The notes under the pieces were generated by a model, which saw only the letters and a program-made list of their open reading frames with translations, ran no database searches and was not told the origin of the DNA. Both the position numbers and the translations under genes were made by a program. From Takakia lepidozioides (lineage: Eukaryota; Streptophyta; Takakiopsida; Takakiales; Takakiaceae), in the NCBI GenBank assembly GCA_030704615.1, contig CM060732.1, forward strand, positions 70,475,053 through 70,539,052: 64,000 nt of DNA. Direction: 5' to 3'. Below are positions 34,815 through 45,802 of this stretch, piece after piece. How positions within the stretch are numbered: the first letter of the stretch is position 1; every line of letters starts with the position of its first letter.

Positions 34815-36298
34815 GCAGTACCACAACTTGATTCCCGGTTTCCAAGTGAAAAAGGATGTGTAGAGTGAAGGTGTGAAGATTAAAATGACAGTATGCCAGA
34901 AGAAGAGCCAGATCGACAAATTGTTCATCATTGAACCCACTCTACCCTGCAGTCTCTGTCTCTCGTCACATATTTCACATCCTCTTGGTTATGGTACCTT
35001 CGCCTTTACTCTCTTCCCCTCAATGACCACCCTCCGAGATAGGACAGGATTGGGGTACAAGGTAACACTCCATTTTCTTGAGTGTGATATCCTCATTGTG
35101 CCTCCTGAGAGACGTTTTGCAAGTAAGCCAATAAAAAAAATATGGTCTTGCCAAAGCAAACGTGACTTATGGTGTCACAGCTCGCAGACCCCAACCTTCC
35201 GATGGGAGGGTGGATATTCTTACGACATCCGGAAAGATACTTACGTACTCACAACCACTAGTGAAGTGTGACGAAGTGCACTCAGTGCCATCTCACCTCC
35301 TTTTCATTATTAAATTCTAGGGAGGACCGAAGGTCGGAGACTACTTTTAGTGTAGAGCAGGAATAGGGTGCCATAGTGCCACGTCATTTTTGCCATGTCA
35401 TCACCATCATTTGCTTAAATCGGCCCGGACTGCCCAAACTTTAAAAAAAGTAATAAATAAAAACACTCAGCTCTGCCACGTCATTGTCGCCAGGTTTCGG
35501 AGGCCACATCATCAACATACATTCTTGAAGCTGCCCGCCGAATTGCCAGGGAAAAGAAAGAAAGAAAGAAAGAAAAACTGAATTATGAAATTCATTTTTG
35601 TCAAATCTGCCGGGATTATCCCACAGGACAATATATGGACCTGCATGTTGGCAGGCTCCGTGTAGTTCGCAGTTGGCAGCCCCCGCGCGGGCTGGGCAAG
35701 TATGGAAGAAACGGTCCTTGTTTAAGTCATGTTTCCATTTTCCACTGTTCTTAGAACTCTATAGTAGATCTTTCACTCAGTGTACATTTCAATACCTGAG
35801 GCTGATAGATCATTGAACTGGAACTTGTTTCGGTTGGAAGTTTTTTTTGCCCAGACGCAGCTCTTAATTTGTGCTGCAGATCTGATCTGAAGCTGGCGTG
35901 TGATCTTCTGTTGCTTTGTGGCGTCTTCCATCTTAAAACATGTGTCCCTGATGAGCAGTAGTTATCCATGGAGAAAGTGGGGGAGCTCTTAAGCTTCTTC
36001 AGATGAATTGCATCTTAAAATTTGTTATCAATTATGTAAAGGGCTTCCCATGTTCTTCACTGAAGCTAATTGTCAGTGAACATGTATGTATATTAATTGT
36101 TGCGAAGACCAGTGTCGTATCTTCGAGCACAGTGCATGGAATGCTAGAACTTTGTTGTCAAAGCCCACCAAGTACATGTACAGATTGGGGGCCTCACTTG
36201 AAGACGAGTGCCCACCAAAGATCCACACATTGCCCACCACACAAAAAAATAGTCCAACGCATTTTAAACCTCTTGACCAGTATTCCAACCCTGCCACC
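34815..36298. other. Intergenic, nothing recognised
   Basis: Open frames such as 34873-35271 lack motifs. A (GAAA)n microsatellite lies at 35551-35575. Nothing else is supported. Confidence 0.4.
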
Positions 36299-38560
36299 CT
36301 ACAGACAAAAAGTTTCATGGTTAATTGGGAGATGCAGGGGGAAATGCCACCTTAATAGAGAAACAAATACGAAGGTTGCAGAAAGCAATGTCAGCTTATA
36401 ACTTTCTGTCTCTTCTCCCTCCAAAACACGTTTCCATCCCTGCCTGTCCCATAATGTCCTACCCACATGGCTACATGCAGAGAGAAGACCTGTACATGTG
36501 ATAGAATCGGGTGTCAAGCGTTCCTGTTGCATCTGTTCAAATAGTTGGAGGGCCTCCCTACCACAACCGTGCTGAGCAACCTGCAATCATCACACAGGAT
36601 CAATCTGCTATGTGTGAACTGCCCAGCAATTAGCACCCAACAGGACCAGGGCTTTAGGCTCAGCCTTGAGATTTTCAAAGTTGGTGGAGAGAGGTGCGGA
36701 CACAATGTTCTTGATGTTCCTGAAGAGGGTCAGTCTCTGGTGAGAATACCCTGGACAATGTGAAGTAAGACCAGGGCTTTAGGCTCAGCCTTGACATTTT
36801 CAAAGTTGGTGGACAGAGGTGCAGACACAATGTTCTTGATGTTCCTGAAGAGGGTCAGTCTCTGGTGAGAATACCCTGGACAATGTGAAGTAAGATACAA
36901 GAGAGGGATCGAGAATTTACTCATAAGACATAATGAACGGAAGCTTCAGTAACCTGGCAAGTCCAGGCAGTTTTTATGATGATAGAAGAGAGTTTGAGTG
37001 TAGAGATTTGTAAATAAGGGTTTTGAGTTGTGCAGGATGGCAGGGTTGAATCTGGCACAGTGGTTTGTTGGAGATCAGATGGGCAGCACGGGTAGCACCT
37101 CCACAAGAAAAAGATGGAAAAGAGAACCGTTGCAGCACTTACAATGTAGTAAGGGGACTAGCCACCATGGCTCTCAGGATTGGCCTGTATATCCTTCATT
37201 ATTGCTCCATGTCTACAAGCACAAAAACCACAACAGTTAACTTTGGAGCGAATTAGAGACAACTTTTACATGACACCGACTTGCTCCTATCCCAGGATTG
37301 CTGCTCTTCTTATTTCTATAGGTAGAGAACAAGTCACTAGCTTCTGAACCCTCCAAACATGGCAAGTAACCAATCAGAAGAACAAATCATCACTTGCATC
37401 ATAAAAAGAGAGAAAGGACACAAACCTTTCTGCAAACTTGGCAGCTTTGGCAGGAGCACCTGGTATACTTCCATCCTGTTCTGCCAGCACACCAGGCCTC
37501 CAGGAGGGCAACACTATTCTGAATTGGGTTTATATCTGAAGGGGCAACCCCCTGCTTATCGGCACAAATACATGTAGCATGAATTCATGAATCGGATCTA
37601 TCCCACATTTTGATGTAACATATTGTCAAATACTTTACGAGCACCGGCCATGCTTCCACATTTGGCATACATGTCCACAAGGGTAGTCTCCCGAGTGACA
37701 TCTTGCCCAATTCCAGCTTTGATGATGGCAGCATGGACCTCCTTGCACTTTTCCAGGGCGGCAAGAATGGCCCCACACAAATGGTCAAGAAAGACAGGCG
37801 CTCAGCCATATTGTTGAACACTAGACAGGCATCCCTTACACTCCCAAATTTGGCATACATGTTAACAAGGGCATATTCTCCTAATAAATATATGACGAAA
37901 TTCCAGCTTTGATAATGTCAGCATGGATATCTTTGCCCTTCTCCAGGGCCACCATGCTGGCACCAACATTGAGAACACAAATGAATGTGGCTTGCACACG
38001 CATTACAATGCACACAAACGTGATGTGGTCGGGCTTCCCCCCTTCCCCCATCATTTGATCATAGCTCTCCAAATTTTCCATACCACGTCCCTGCTATACA
38101 TACCCTGCAAGCATCACGTTCCATGACACCACATCTCATTGCCATAGTGTTGAAAACTCCCTTCGCATCCTCAATGCACCCACATTTGGCATACATGTCC
38201 ACCAGGGCAGTGTTCAGAATGACATCTGTTTCTTTCCCCTTTTCCAGAGCTCCCAGGCTTGCACACGCATTGCAAACACAAACAAATGTGATGTGGTTGA
38301 GCTTCACCCCTTCGCGCAGCATTTGCTCATAGGTCTCCAAAGCATTCCTACCACACCCATGCTTGGCAATTCCTGCCAGCATTATATTCCACGTGATCAA
38401 AGATCGTTGAGGCATTCTGTTGAACACTTGTTGAGCATCCATGATGCTCCCACACTTAAACAAGGGTGTTGAGTAGAAAAACATTTGGGCGTGAATCCAC
38501 TTTGGATAATGTGAATCCCCTCCGACGCTCTAGGATGCGGAGACATCGTCCCTTCCTCGC
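36299..38560 (-). pseudogene. Decayed DYW-class PPR gene
   Basis: On the minus strand, from 38484 downward, PPR repeats close to those of the intact gene at 45803-48790 appear in changing frames: CGSIMDAQQVFNRMPQRSL; GCGRNALETYEQM; TFVCVCNACASLGALEKGKE; TALVDMYAKCGCIEDAKG (to 38098); KPDHITFVC and ALEKGKDIHADIIKAG (37881-38081); MYAKCGSMAGARKVFDNM (about 37640); and GCGREALQLFEQMQQERLTPDSITCTGLLSACSH (split, 36450-36586). No DYW tail was found. DNA at 38461-38510 matches 48523-48570 closely, so this is a diverged duplicate. A LINE fragment with its own tandem duplication sits within it. Confidence 0.85.
36644..36893 (-). repeat. LINE 3'-end fragment, tandemly duplicated (125 bp x 2)
   Basis: Minus strand reads CPGYSHQRLTLFRNIKNIV, then PLSTNFEN and KAEPKALVLL. 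This matches CPGFSHQRDALFKSIKGIV..LEAEPKAQALL of the intact LINE at about 58410-58530. Positions 36644-36768 and 36769-36893 are two near-identical copies of the same 125 bp. Confidence 0.85.
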
Positions 38561-39978
38561 ACTCCAAGCCACCTTTAGCGATTGTCTTCGGGCAGTATTC
38601 AAAACATTTGACGACGATGATGTGACTACGACAAGTGGCAACGATGATGAGGCACTATGGCACCCTATATCTGCTCTACGCTAGAATAATCCTATGATGT
38701 GGCTGTTGAAATTTGATGAAACTTTTTGTGGCAGGAGGTGGGGTAAGGTGGGAAGTAATTACACGGTCAGTTTTACAGGGACACAGAGATTATCCAGATA
38801 AAAACGTTTTTGTGGGCAAGGGACCACGAGAGGGTGAAAATGAGTTTTGGCACTTGAGGGTTAACAGCTAGATTAGAGATAGGGTAGAAAGTTTCCTCAG
38901 CAAGCAACACCCAGGCCTGCAGCGACCGGTGAAAGCAACCGTCCCCTTGTATACGTGCAACTCTGCAGCCTGCAGCAAAAGCCTAGATTAATAAAGTTTT
39001 GGCTTCAACTTATTTCCTTCAGCCGCTACAGGAGCGACAGCACCAGTGACGGTTCGAGGTATGCCTCATTTGGAGCTTTATGCTTTCTGGGTTTTTGGGA
39101 AGTGCTGGCAGAGACGCGGCGGAGAAAGCTTTGAAGCCTCTCTCTTTTTTGGCTTTCGAATGCCTGGATCATTTCCATAGCGTTGGATATTGTCAAATGT
39201 ATTGTTGTGTGGACCCAACAATTTTGTGACCACGCTCAGTAATCACACAGGGACCTGCTATAATTACGAAAACTAGCAGCTCGTTAACCAGCTGAAACGT
39301 TGTCCTTGATTGAAGTGCGATTGACTTTTATGCCCATTTCCGCCGTTGAGCTATTCATCTTCTTGGGTTCAATATCCGTGTCTCTGGTTTTTCTCCTTGT
39401 CTTTTGTGAGGTTGGAAGCAAATGAGAATGTGGTTCTGGTTAGATCAGGATTTTAAGGGCCCTGAATAGACATCTTACTGATTATTCGAAGCTTGGAGTC
39501 TTCTTCTCACACTGGCGTTTGCATGAGTGAAAATGGCGAAATCTTCTTGAATTTCTGGCTCAGGCATGGAGCAAAGCATGCCGTCAGATGACAAGCAGGT
39601 GCCACACACTGGGCCAGCTTCCTTGGAGGCGAAAAGGCATGTGAAGACTGATCACGCAAATAGGGTTGTCGGTTGTGTGGTGGCTCCAAGGTATGGTAGG
39701 AGAGGCAGTATGGAACCTCCTTTGAGCTGTTTTTTCAATGCCACACAGACTTGTCCTTGGGTTGTCTTTTGTTTCATCTTACATGTTTTGTTTGCTAGGA
39801 CCTTTTAGGGCAAGAATCTAGGTTAACAGATGAAGCGCGCTAAAGAACTCGTGAGCTGAAGTACACAAGCCACCTAGCTTTGGGTCTGTTGTCAGGATTG
39901 TTTGTGAATTGTGCTGGCTGTCTGTTCTACGTTGTGTAAACTTGCTGTTATTGATGAAGGGCCAAAACAGCGGGCTGT
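38561..39978. other. Upstream region of the F-box gene
   Basis: A possible 5' leader exon begins at an ATG at 39566 (MEQSMPSDDKQ) with donors at 39599 or 39691, but neither joins in phase to the first certain exon. The promoter is not identifiable. Confidence 0.4.
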
Positions 39979-42795
39979 ATGCACAGACAGCAACTTCGCG
40001 AACAATGGGATACCGAGGTTACCACACATGAGCGTTTGAAAGAAGGGTCACTCCCACAATCTCAACTTCATAGTGGTCCAGAGCCACCATTGGAGCGCAA
40101 GAGAGAGAGGCGTCTGGTGTATGAGAGTGCTACACTTTTCAGTAATATTCCAGGGCCTGACCCATGTCCAGGCAGGAAGAGGCTAGGCCATGATAACTTT
40201 CACAAGTACAAGCCAACAGACCTTGAAAAACGATTCTGGATGGAAGGGAAGAAAAGTAGGGTGAAGACTGGGGGGGCAAGCTTCTGGGCTAGCGACAGGT
40301 CCCCAACCACTTTCACAGCTATGGCACGAGATCTGAGGGGAGATTTTGCTATGCTTCCCCATGATGTGATACGGAGAATTGCAGGGTCCTTCTCTTGGCC
40401 AACTCTTTGGGCAGCAACCTGTGTGTGCCGTTCCTGGAGTCAGGCACTGAAGCCACTTCGGGAGGGGATGCTCTTTGTGTATTGGGGCAAGCTGTTCAAG
40501 CATGGGCGCGGAGGTGTCGCAGCCAATCTGGACAAAGCTCTTGACTCATTTATCAAAGGTGCCATTCGTGGTTGCGCTGCTGCCATGGTGGATACAGGCC
40601 TCCTTCTTTGGGAGCTGGTTTGTTTCTGTCTCATCTTATTGTGTGTATGTCTCTAGTCATGCGTGTATACATTGTCTCTGTTGTGTCCCTTCTGTGTCTT
40701 CTTATCTTGCTCTCTCTCCTTTTTGCTTCTCAGTTATTAGGGTGCAAAAGAGAAGGCTCTCTGTGTGAATTTATTCGGAGTGTGAAAAGTAGACCAAGGG
40801 TGGGTGTTTTTCTGCACACTGTCCTGACCAAGTCAACTGTTCTACTCTTCACAAGAATTTACAGTATCTTCTGTGTAGGACACAGTCAAATGCAGATGAA
40901 GTTACTGTATGATTCTGCTTCTAAAATGGCAAAGTAGGCATTAAGGCTAACTTTGGAATGGGTGATAGGATAAATGCAACATCCATTACCAGAATTGCTT
41001 AGCCCGAAAACTGATCATGAGTAACCACTGCTTTTGTAAGTAAAGCTTAGATACTTTTGACTTCGACCAATTTGGGGTGACAAAAAGCAGAGAAAACGAA
41101 GGAGAGCTATTGGAGAGTGTGGTATGTTGCACAGCTGCCAGTTAAATGCATTTGTTTTGCTGCTGGCATCAAGAGAGGCTTCACTTCTTACGTATGTTTA
41201 ACAGGGGAGACAAGATGAGGGTATGAATTGGTACAAGCAAGCTGCTGAGCTTGGCTATCCTGCTGGCCAGTGCAACCTTGGACTTGCTTACTTGCAAGGT
41301 CTGCTCTCTCTTCTATTCCACATCTATCCTCTTTGACTTATTTGAGAAGCCGGCAGTTTTAAGGTGTGGGTTGATGAGTAATCTTGTTTCTCTTGCATGG
41401 AACAGAACCCTGTGATCCTGTAGAAGCAGTGAAGTGTGGTTCCAGCAGACAGCTACAGCAGGCCAGTTTTAAGGTGTAGGGTGATGAGTAATCTTGTTTC
41501 TCTTGCATGGAACAGAACCCTGTGATCCTGTAGAAGCAGTGAAGTGGCTCCAGCAGGCAGCCACAGCAGGCCATGTGCGTGCACAGTACAGCCTGGCCTT
41601 GTGCTTGCAGCAAGGCCGCGGGGTGGACTGCAATTTGCCAAAAGCAGTGAGTTACCTGATGATCTATCATTTTACTACTCCACTCCATCAGTGATTGGGA
41701 CGTCACATCCATCTTTCTGGGGGTGTACTGCTGCCATCTAGCCACGCAGAATTTAGGTGTCATGTGTCATCAGGAGTCATCACCTTGATGGTCAGACTGA
41801 TTCTTGGCTCCTCTGAGGGTAACTACCTGTCTGGTGATCAAAGTGCTGTTTATCCTTGGTGGTTCCGGTTTCCTTCATAATAGTTGTTAGTGATCAGCTC
41901 TCTTTGGAACATGTGCATGTGAAAAATCTTTAAGCAACTTGTGTCAGGTAGTTCCCGTCCAATTCTTATGAGGGTTTACATTCACATGACTGTTGTGTTG
42001 ATGTGTAGAGTTTCATCAATAGGGTTGCCTTCCCAGTCTGAAAGTCTCCAAGATCTCGTAATGATTATCCTCCATTGTCTTTTGATTGTTTCTAAGTGTC
42101 ATTTGTAAAGATGATTTGGTACTACAGAATATTGGAGCTTGTGCATTCACCCATGGCCATTGCTTTAAAAGAGAGGAGGGGGTGGGGAACAGGCATGCTG
42201 GTATTTGCGAGCAGCAGAGGGTGGAAGTGCACGTGCCATGTATAATACGGCACTATGTTATCGAAATGGAGAGGGAATTCGGTGCAACTACCATGAGGCC
42301 AGGCGTTGGATGCAATGTGCAGCAATAGTTGGCCATCGGAAGGCCCAGTTTGAACATGGTTTGACCTTGTTTGCGGTATGTCTGTTCAGTATTCAACTGC
42401 TTTTCAGCTTCCCCTGGCTTTTGCTGGCAGTACCTGGTGGTTGATCCAACAGGTAGCTTAGGAAAGATTACTATTCATGAGGCTCATCAAGACCATCAAC
42501 ATCCACTGTTTCGCAGGAGTAGCACTGTCTCTCTTTCTCACTTCGTTGCCCTCTTCCTCTCTTTGCATTTCCCTTTATCATCATAGGTAAAACTCATGTT
42601 TGCTTTACGCATGGTGGTGTGCAGGAAGGGGATGGCGGCTTGGCACTGGTGTTTCTAGAGCTAGCCACAAGGGCTGGCGAAACTGGAGCTACCCACATTC
42701 GTGATGCTTTGCTGATGCAACTCTCCCCAAAGCTTCGGGCTGATGCAATATCATGTGCAGATAACTGGCAAGGAAATAAGTGGCAACAGCTGTAA
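39979..42795 (+). CDS. F-box protein with Sel1-like repeats
   Basis: Likely a substrate adaptor of an SCF ubiquitin ligase, similar in layout to Arabidopsis At1g70590-type proteins. Five exons: 39979-40617, 41205-41298, 41516-41646, 42193-42375 and 42625-42795 (TAA), all in phase, 405 residues. The F-box is at about residues 122-165 (FAMLPHDVIRRIAGSFSWP, then VCRSWSQALKPLRE). After HGRGGVAANLDKALDSFIKGA come Sel1 repeats: WYKQAAELGYPAGQCNLGLAY; AVKWLQQAATAGHVRAQYSLAL; WYLRAAEGGSARAMYNTALCY; RRWMQCAAIVGHRKAQFEHGL. The C-terminus ends NWQGNKWQQL. Start chosen at the first in-frame ATG after a possible acceptor at 39970; a 5' extension cannot be excluded. A 110-bp tandem duplication precedes exon 3. 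Confidence 0.92.
41354..41573 (+). repeat. 110-bp tandem duplication across an F-box gene splice acceptor
   Basis: 41354-41463 and 41464-41573 are near-identical, each with the TTGCATGGAACAG acceptor and the first 57 or so bases of exon 3. In the upstream copy the coding part is disturbed (AAGTGTGGTTCC against AAGTGGCTCC), so its acceptor at about 41405 would give a frameshift. Confidence 0.92.
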
Positions 42796-43217
42796 CATAT
42801 CATGGCTTCTTAGTTCTTGATTTATATTAAATCCTGACCAACTGGTTCTGAACAGTGGAATAGACGAGTGGTGCTTGTCACACACTTGCCGCCTAAATCT
42901 ACTGAAAAGTCACATTTATCTTCGCCCACTTAAGTTTTCCGGGGGCCTCGGTTGTCCCAGTCTGTTTTATGAAGCAATATCCTATGCAGAGTTTACACTC
43001 CCAGATGACAGGTGGCATCTAACTCCACACCAAGTATGAAAAGACTGCTCTCACTTGTCTTCCTTCACTGGTCCTATGTACTCTGGCAGGAATCGTGCTT
43101 CCAGGAACCAGTCCCAATGTGTATGTGGCTTGATTTTATGGCGCACGCGTGAGCTGACAGGTACGGCCCAGGAGGTACTGCCGGGGAAATCCGCCTCTGG
43201 CATCACCAAAGCAGCAG
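42796..43217. other. Convergent gap between the F-box and TRM112-like genes
   Basis: Should hold both 3' UTRs and any surviving 3' exon of the TRM112-like gene. A degraded match to its C-terminal coding part seems present at 43150-43210, but no frame is open. Confidence 0.35.
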
Positions 43218-44115
43218 GTAATACAGTAGAGTGCGGTGGAATTTGCGGAGGAACTCTTCGTCCTCTAGCATTGTCGGCTCAACCTGCTCAGGGAGTTCGG
43301 TCAGCCCCAGCTGCACACCCCTCCACCCACTCTAATTTCGGTAGCCTGGCCAAATCTTTTGCATCTACAAGGTACTCTGTGGGGCAACAGTCACAAAATT
43401 CAGTAGACTTGCATTCAGTACAAACCTTTTTAGCAGAGCACAAATTTGGCGTGGTCTCCTGTAGGGGTGTTGAGAGTGTAGTACCAACGTTGCTTTCAGC
43501 TCCTATCACCCAATTTGCCAGTTATCTTTTGCCCAATACCAAGTAGTATCCGAGGTACTCTCCTCCACTCCAAATCAATTCAATTTCAGGTTTATGTTTC
43601 AGGTCTGCTGGGGTAAAGCTCGAGTTGGCAGATGGGAAGGAGAGAGCATGGAAGTGCCAAGGAGAACGTAAAATTTTCGCTAGGGCACAAATGCCGACAA
43701 TGTTGAATTATTTGGGAGAAGTCCCTCAAACTTCTGCACATTTCAGCTTTTGACAGGAAAAGGCCGGAGAGGCATATGCCTACCTTTCAAAGACACATTA
43801 GACTGAGACGTTCCAAATATATGCCAAGGATGCGATTGACACCGGACGGATTATGGGCACTTTTACTCTGACCCATAAAGCCAGGAATAAAAATCTGCTA
43901 AGAAACAAAACGAGAGCAGGTAGAGGGGCGATTGATATACACTGACGGCTGCATCATGAAGAGTTTTCCATACAAGCTTGGGCAGGATGTGCTTGAGAAA
44001 ATCTAGATTGAGTTCCGTCTCTTTGGTCTCTACAGATGGCCTCAATGCCTAGTGGAAAGCCCTTGGTCACCCCCTTTATGTTACATGAAAGCATGTTATG
44101 GGTGAGAAGCCTCAT
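43218..44115 (-). pseudogene. TRM112: TRM112-like methyltransferase activator, frame broken
   Basis: TRM112 is a small zinc protein that stabilises several tRNA, rRNA and protein methyltransferases. Exon 1 starts at ATG 44115 (minus): MRLLTHNMLSCNIKG, then TKGFPLGIEA, a near-exact family N-terminus. One base is out of step near 44036, after which VETKETELNLDFLKHIL and PKLVWKTLHDAA follow to a donor at 43947/43946. Exon 2 (43310-43225) reads LGLTELPEQVEPTMLEDEEFLRKFHRTLL, again family-typical. The expected last exon with CPETGRxFP and NMLL was not found intact; only a decayed look-alike follows. About 85 of the usual 125 residues are recognised. Either a dying gene or a gene with one sequence error and a missed last exon. 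Confidence 0.65.
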
Positions 44116-45802
44116 GGCTGCTGTTCGCCGCCTCCCTCAAACTCTTGTCAACCGTTGCCCACTGCCATGTAGGGGACGAGGCTGCCAGAGTACGGTGGGG
44201 CCCAGGGACTTGGGGCTGCTGCAGGACGGGTGGATTCACTTTTAGGCTTCGCTGCGGTGCTCTACTTTTGCAACTGCTCTGCTCTAGTTTTGCAGGTATT
44301 GCCCTTGACTCAAGATCATCATTTCTTTGGAAGACCAAAGTGAGTACTCCAAATTTCCTAGCACCTGGGAAACAAACTGCTTCCATGCAAATCTGTCGTA
44401 GAGTGAGGCATGTTTCGGTTTGCAATCAATCGTGCTGTGTGAGAGCTGAGAAAACTCAAGTCTGGATGCTGCTCCAATCGCTGTAATGTTGTTGTGTTTA
44501 AACTAGATATTTGACAGTGCTAGGTCAGGGTGCCAATCACAATCACGAAGACATTCCTATAACAGACATTCCTATAACAGACATTCCTATAACAGTTTAT
44601 ACAGACCATTGGTGTCACTCAATCAAATACTGTGTTACAACTTTTTGTGACTGTTTAAACCAGCAGTTTTATCCCTTGTATTAAATAGTAGATGGTCCTG
44701 TATAAACAGTTCGTGTTCAAAATAGTTGATGGAGTGAGCGGTGACTGAAGCACTGTAGATGAAGGATAGTTAGAGACCACCCGAGGTGGCGCCACTGAGA
44801 CTGATTTAGACCAAAACGGATTGTAGACCAAGAGAACGCAACGCCGAGATGTAGAGCAGTAAATACCGTGCATTGTGTGAGAGAATTAGTAACCGGATTG
44901 GTCAGTTAGCCACCCGAGTGAATCTGATCACGGGTTGTATGAACTATGAACGTCATGTATTATGAAGCAATGAGAGGAGTGGAAACAGTAGATTTGTACA
45001 CAGTCACCTGTCTTTGCATAGTCATTGCATTGCGTGAACTCTGTAAGTTGTGAGCAAGATTCAGACAGATCTCAGAGTACTGAATATGTAGAAATAGCTC
45101 AGAAATGACAGCCTTGAGAGTGCATGACAGACTGGTTTAGAACATGATTGAAACAACCACTAAGGCGTATTGAGCGGCATCTAGACAGCAACGGCGAACT
45201 TTGAATCATCAATGTGGGCAGAGATTGGCAGAATACAGAAAGGACTCGGTGCAGTGAAATCTAGGGAAGCGTTGGTCAGGATTAACACCGTTGAGTGTGG
45301 TGTAGCTCAGTGAGGGATGGCAAAGTGCAGGTGCTTGGCTGTGTGGCCTACACAGGATGGTATCTTGCGCAATCATGCACAAATGAACAGGGAGTCACTT
45401 AGGGGATGAAGCATGTGTTAAGTGAAAGTTCGGTGTGGCTGCCCATGTCGTTTCCTCTTCCGCTGCAGCGGCATGCTGCGGTCGCATTGGACTGATGGAG
45501 TGAGTGGCCCCGTTTAGTTCTTGTGGTGGGAAGAGTAGAGCCCCCCAATTTTACCTTATAAGATCTATGTCGAGAACTCTGGGGATTCTCAATTCATCAC
45601 TAGCCTTCCATCCAAAACACTAGGGTAAGTTGGCCTATGACCGAATAGTCGTCTATGACCAATCCTCTATGACTCAATTGTACAGAAATGCACTCAACAG
45701 TACATCATGGTCAATACTCTCAGGAAATGGTGGATGATCTGAGTAGCTACACAGATCAATGAATGAAGCAAGACACTTGCATCTTTCCAAGAAAACATCC
45801 TT
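44116..45802. other. Intergenic, with a 15-bp triplicate
   Basis: ACATTCCTATAACAG is repeated three times head to tail at 44551-44595. The rest shows no gene. The 3' UTR of the PPR gene lies at the right edge. Confidence 0.5.

Noticed and set aside
34873-35271. 132-codon open frame
   Set aside because: No motif, no homologous look, no splice support.
43055-43546. 163-codon plus-strand frame
   Set aside because: Opposite strand to the TRM112-like exon 2, which explains the conservation better.
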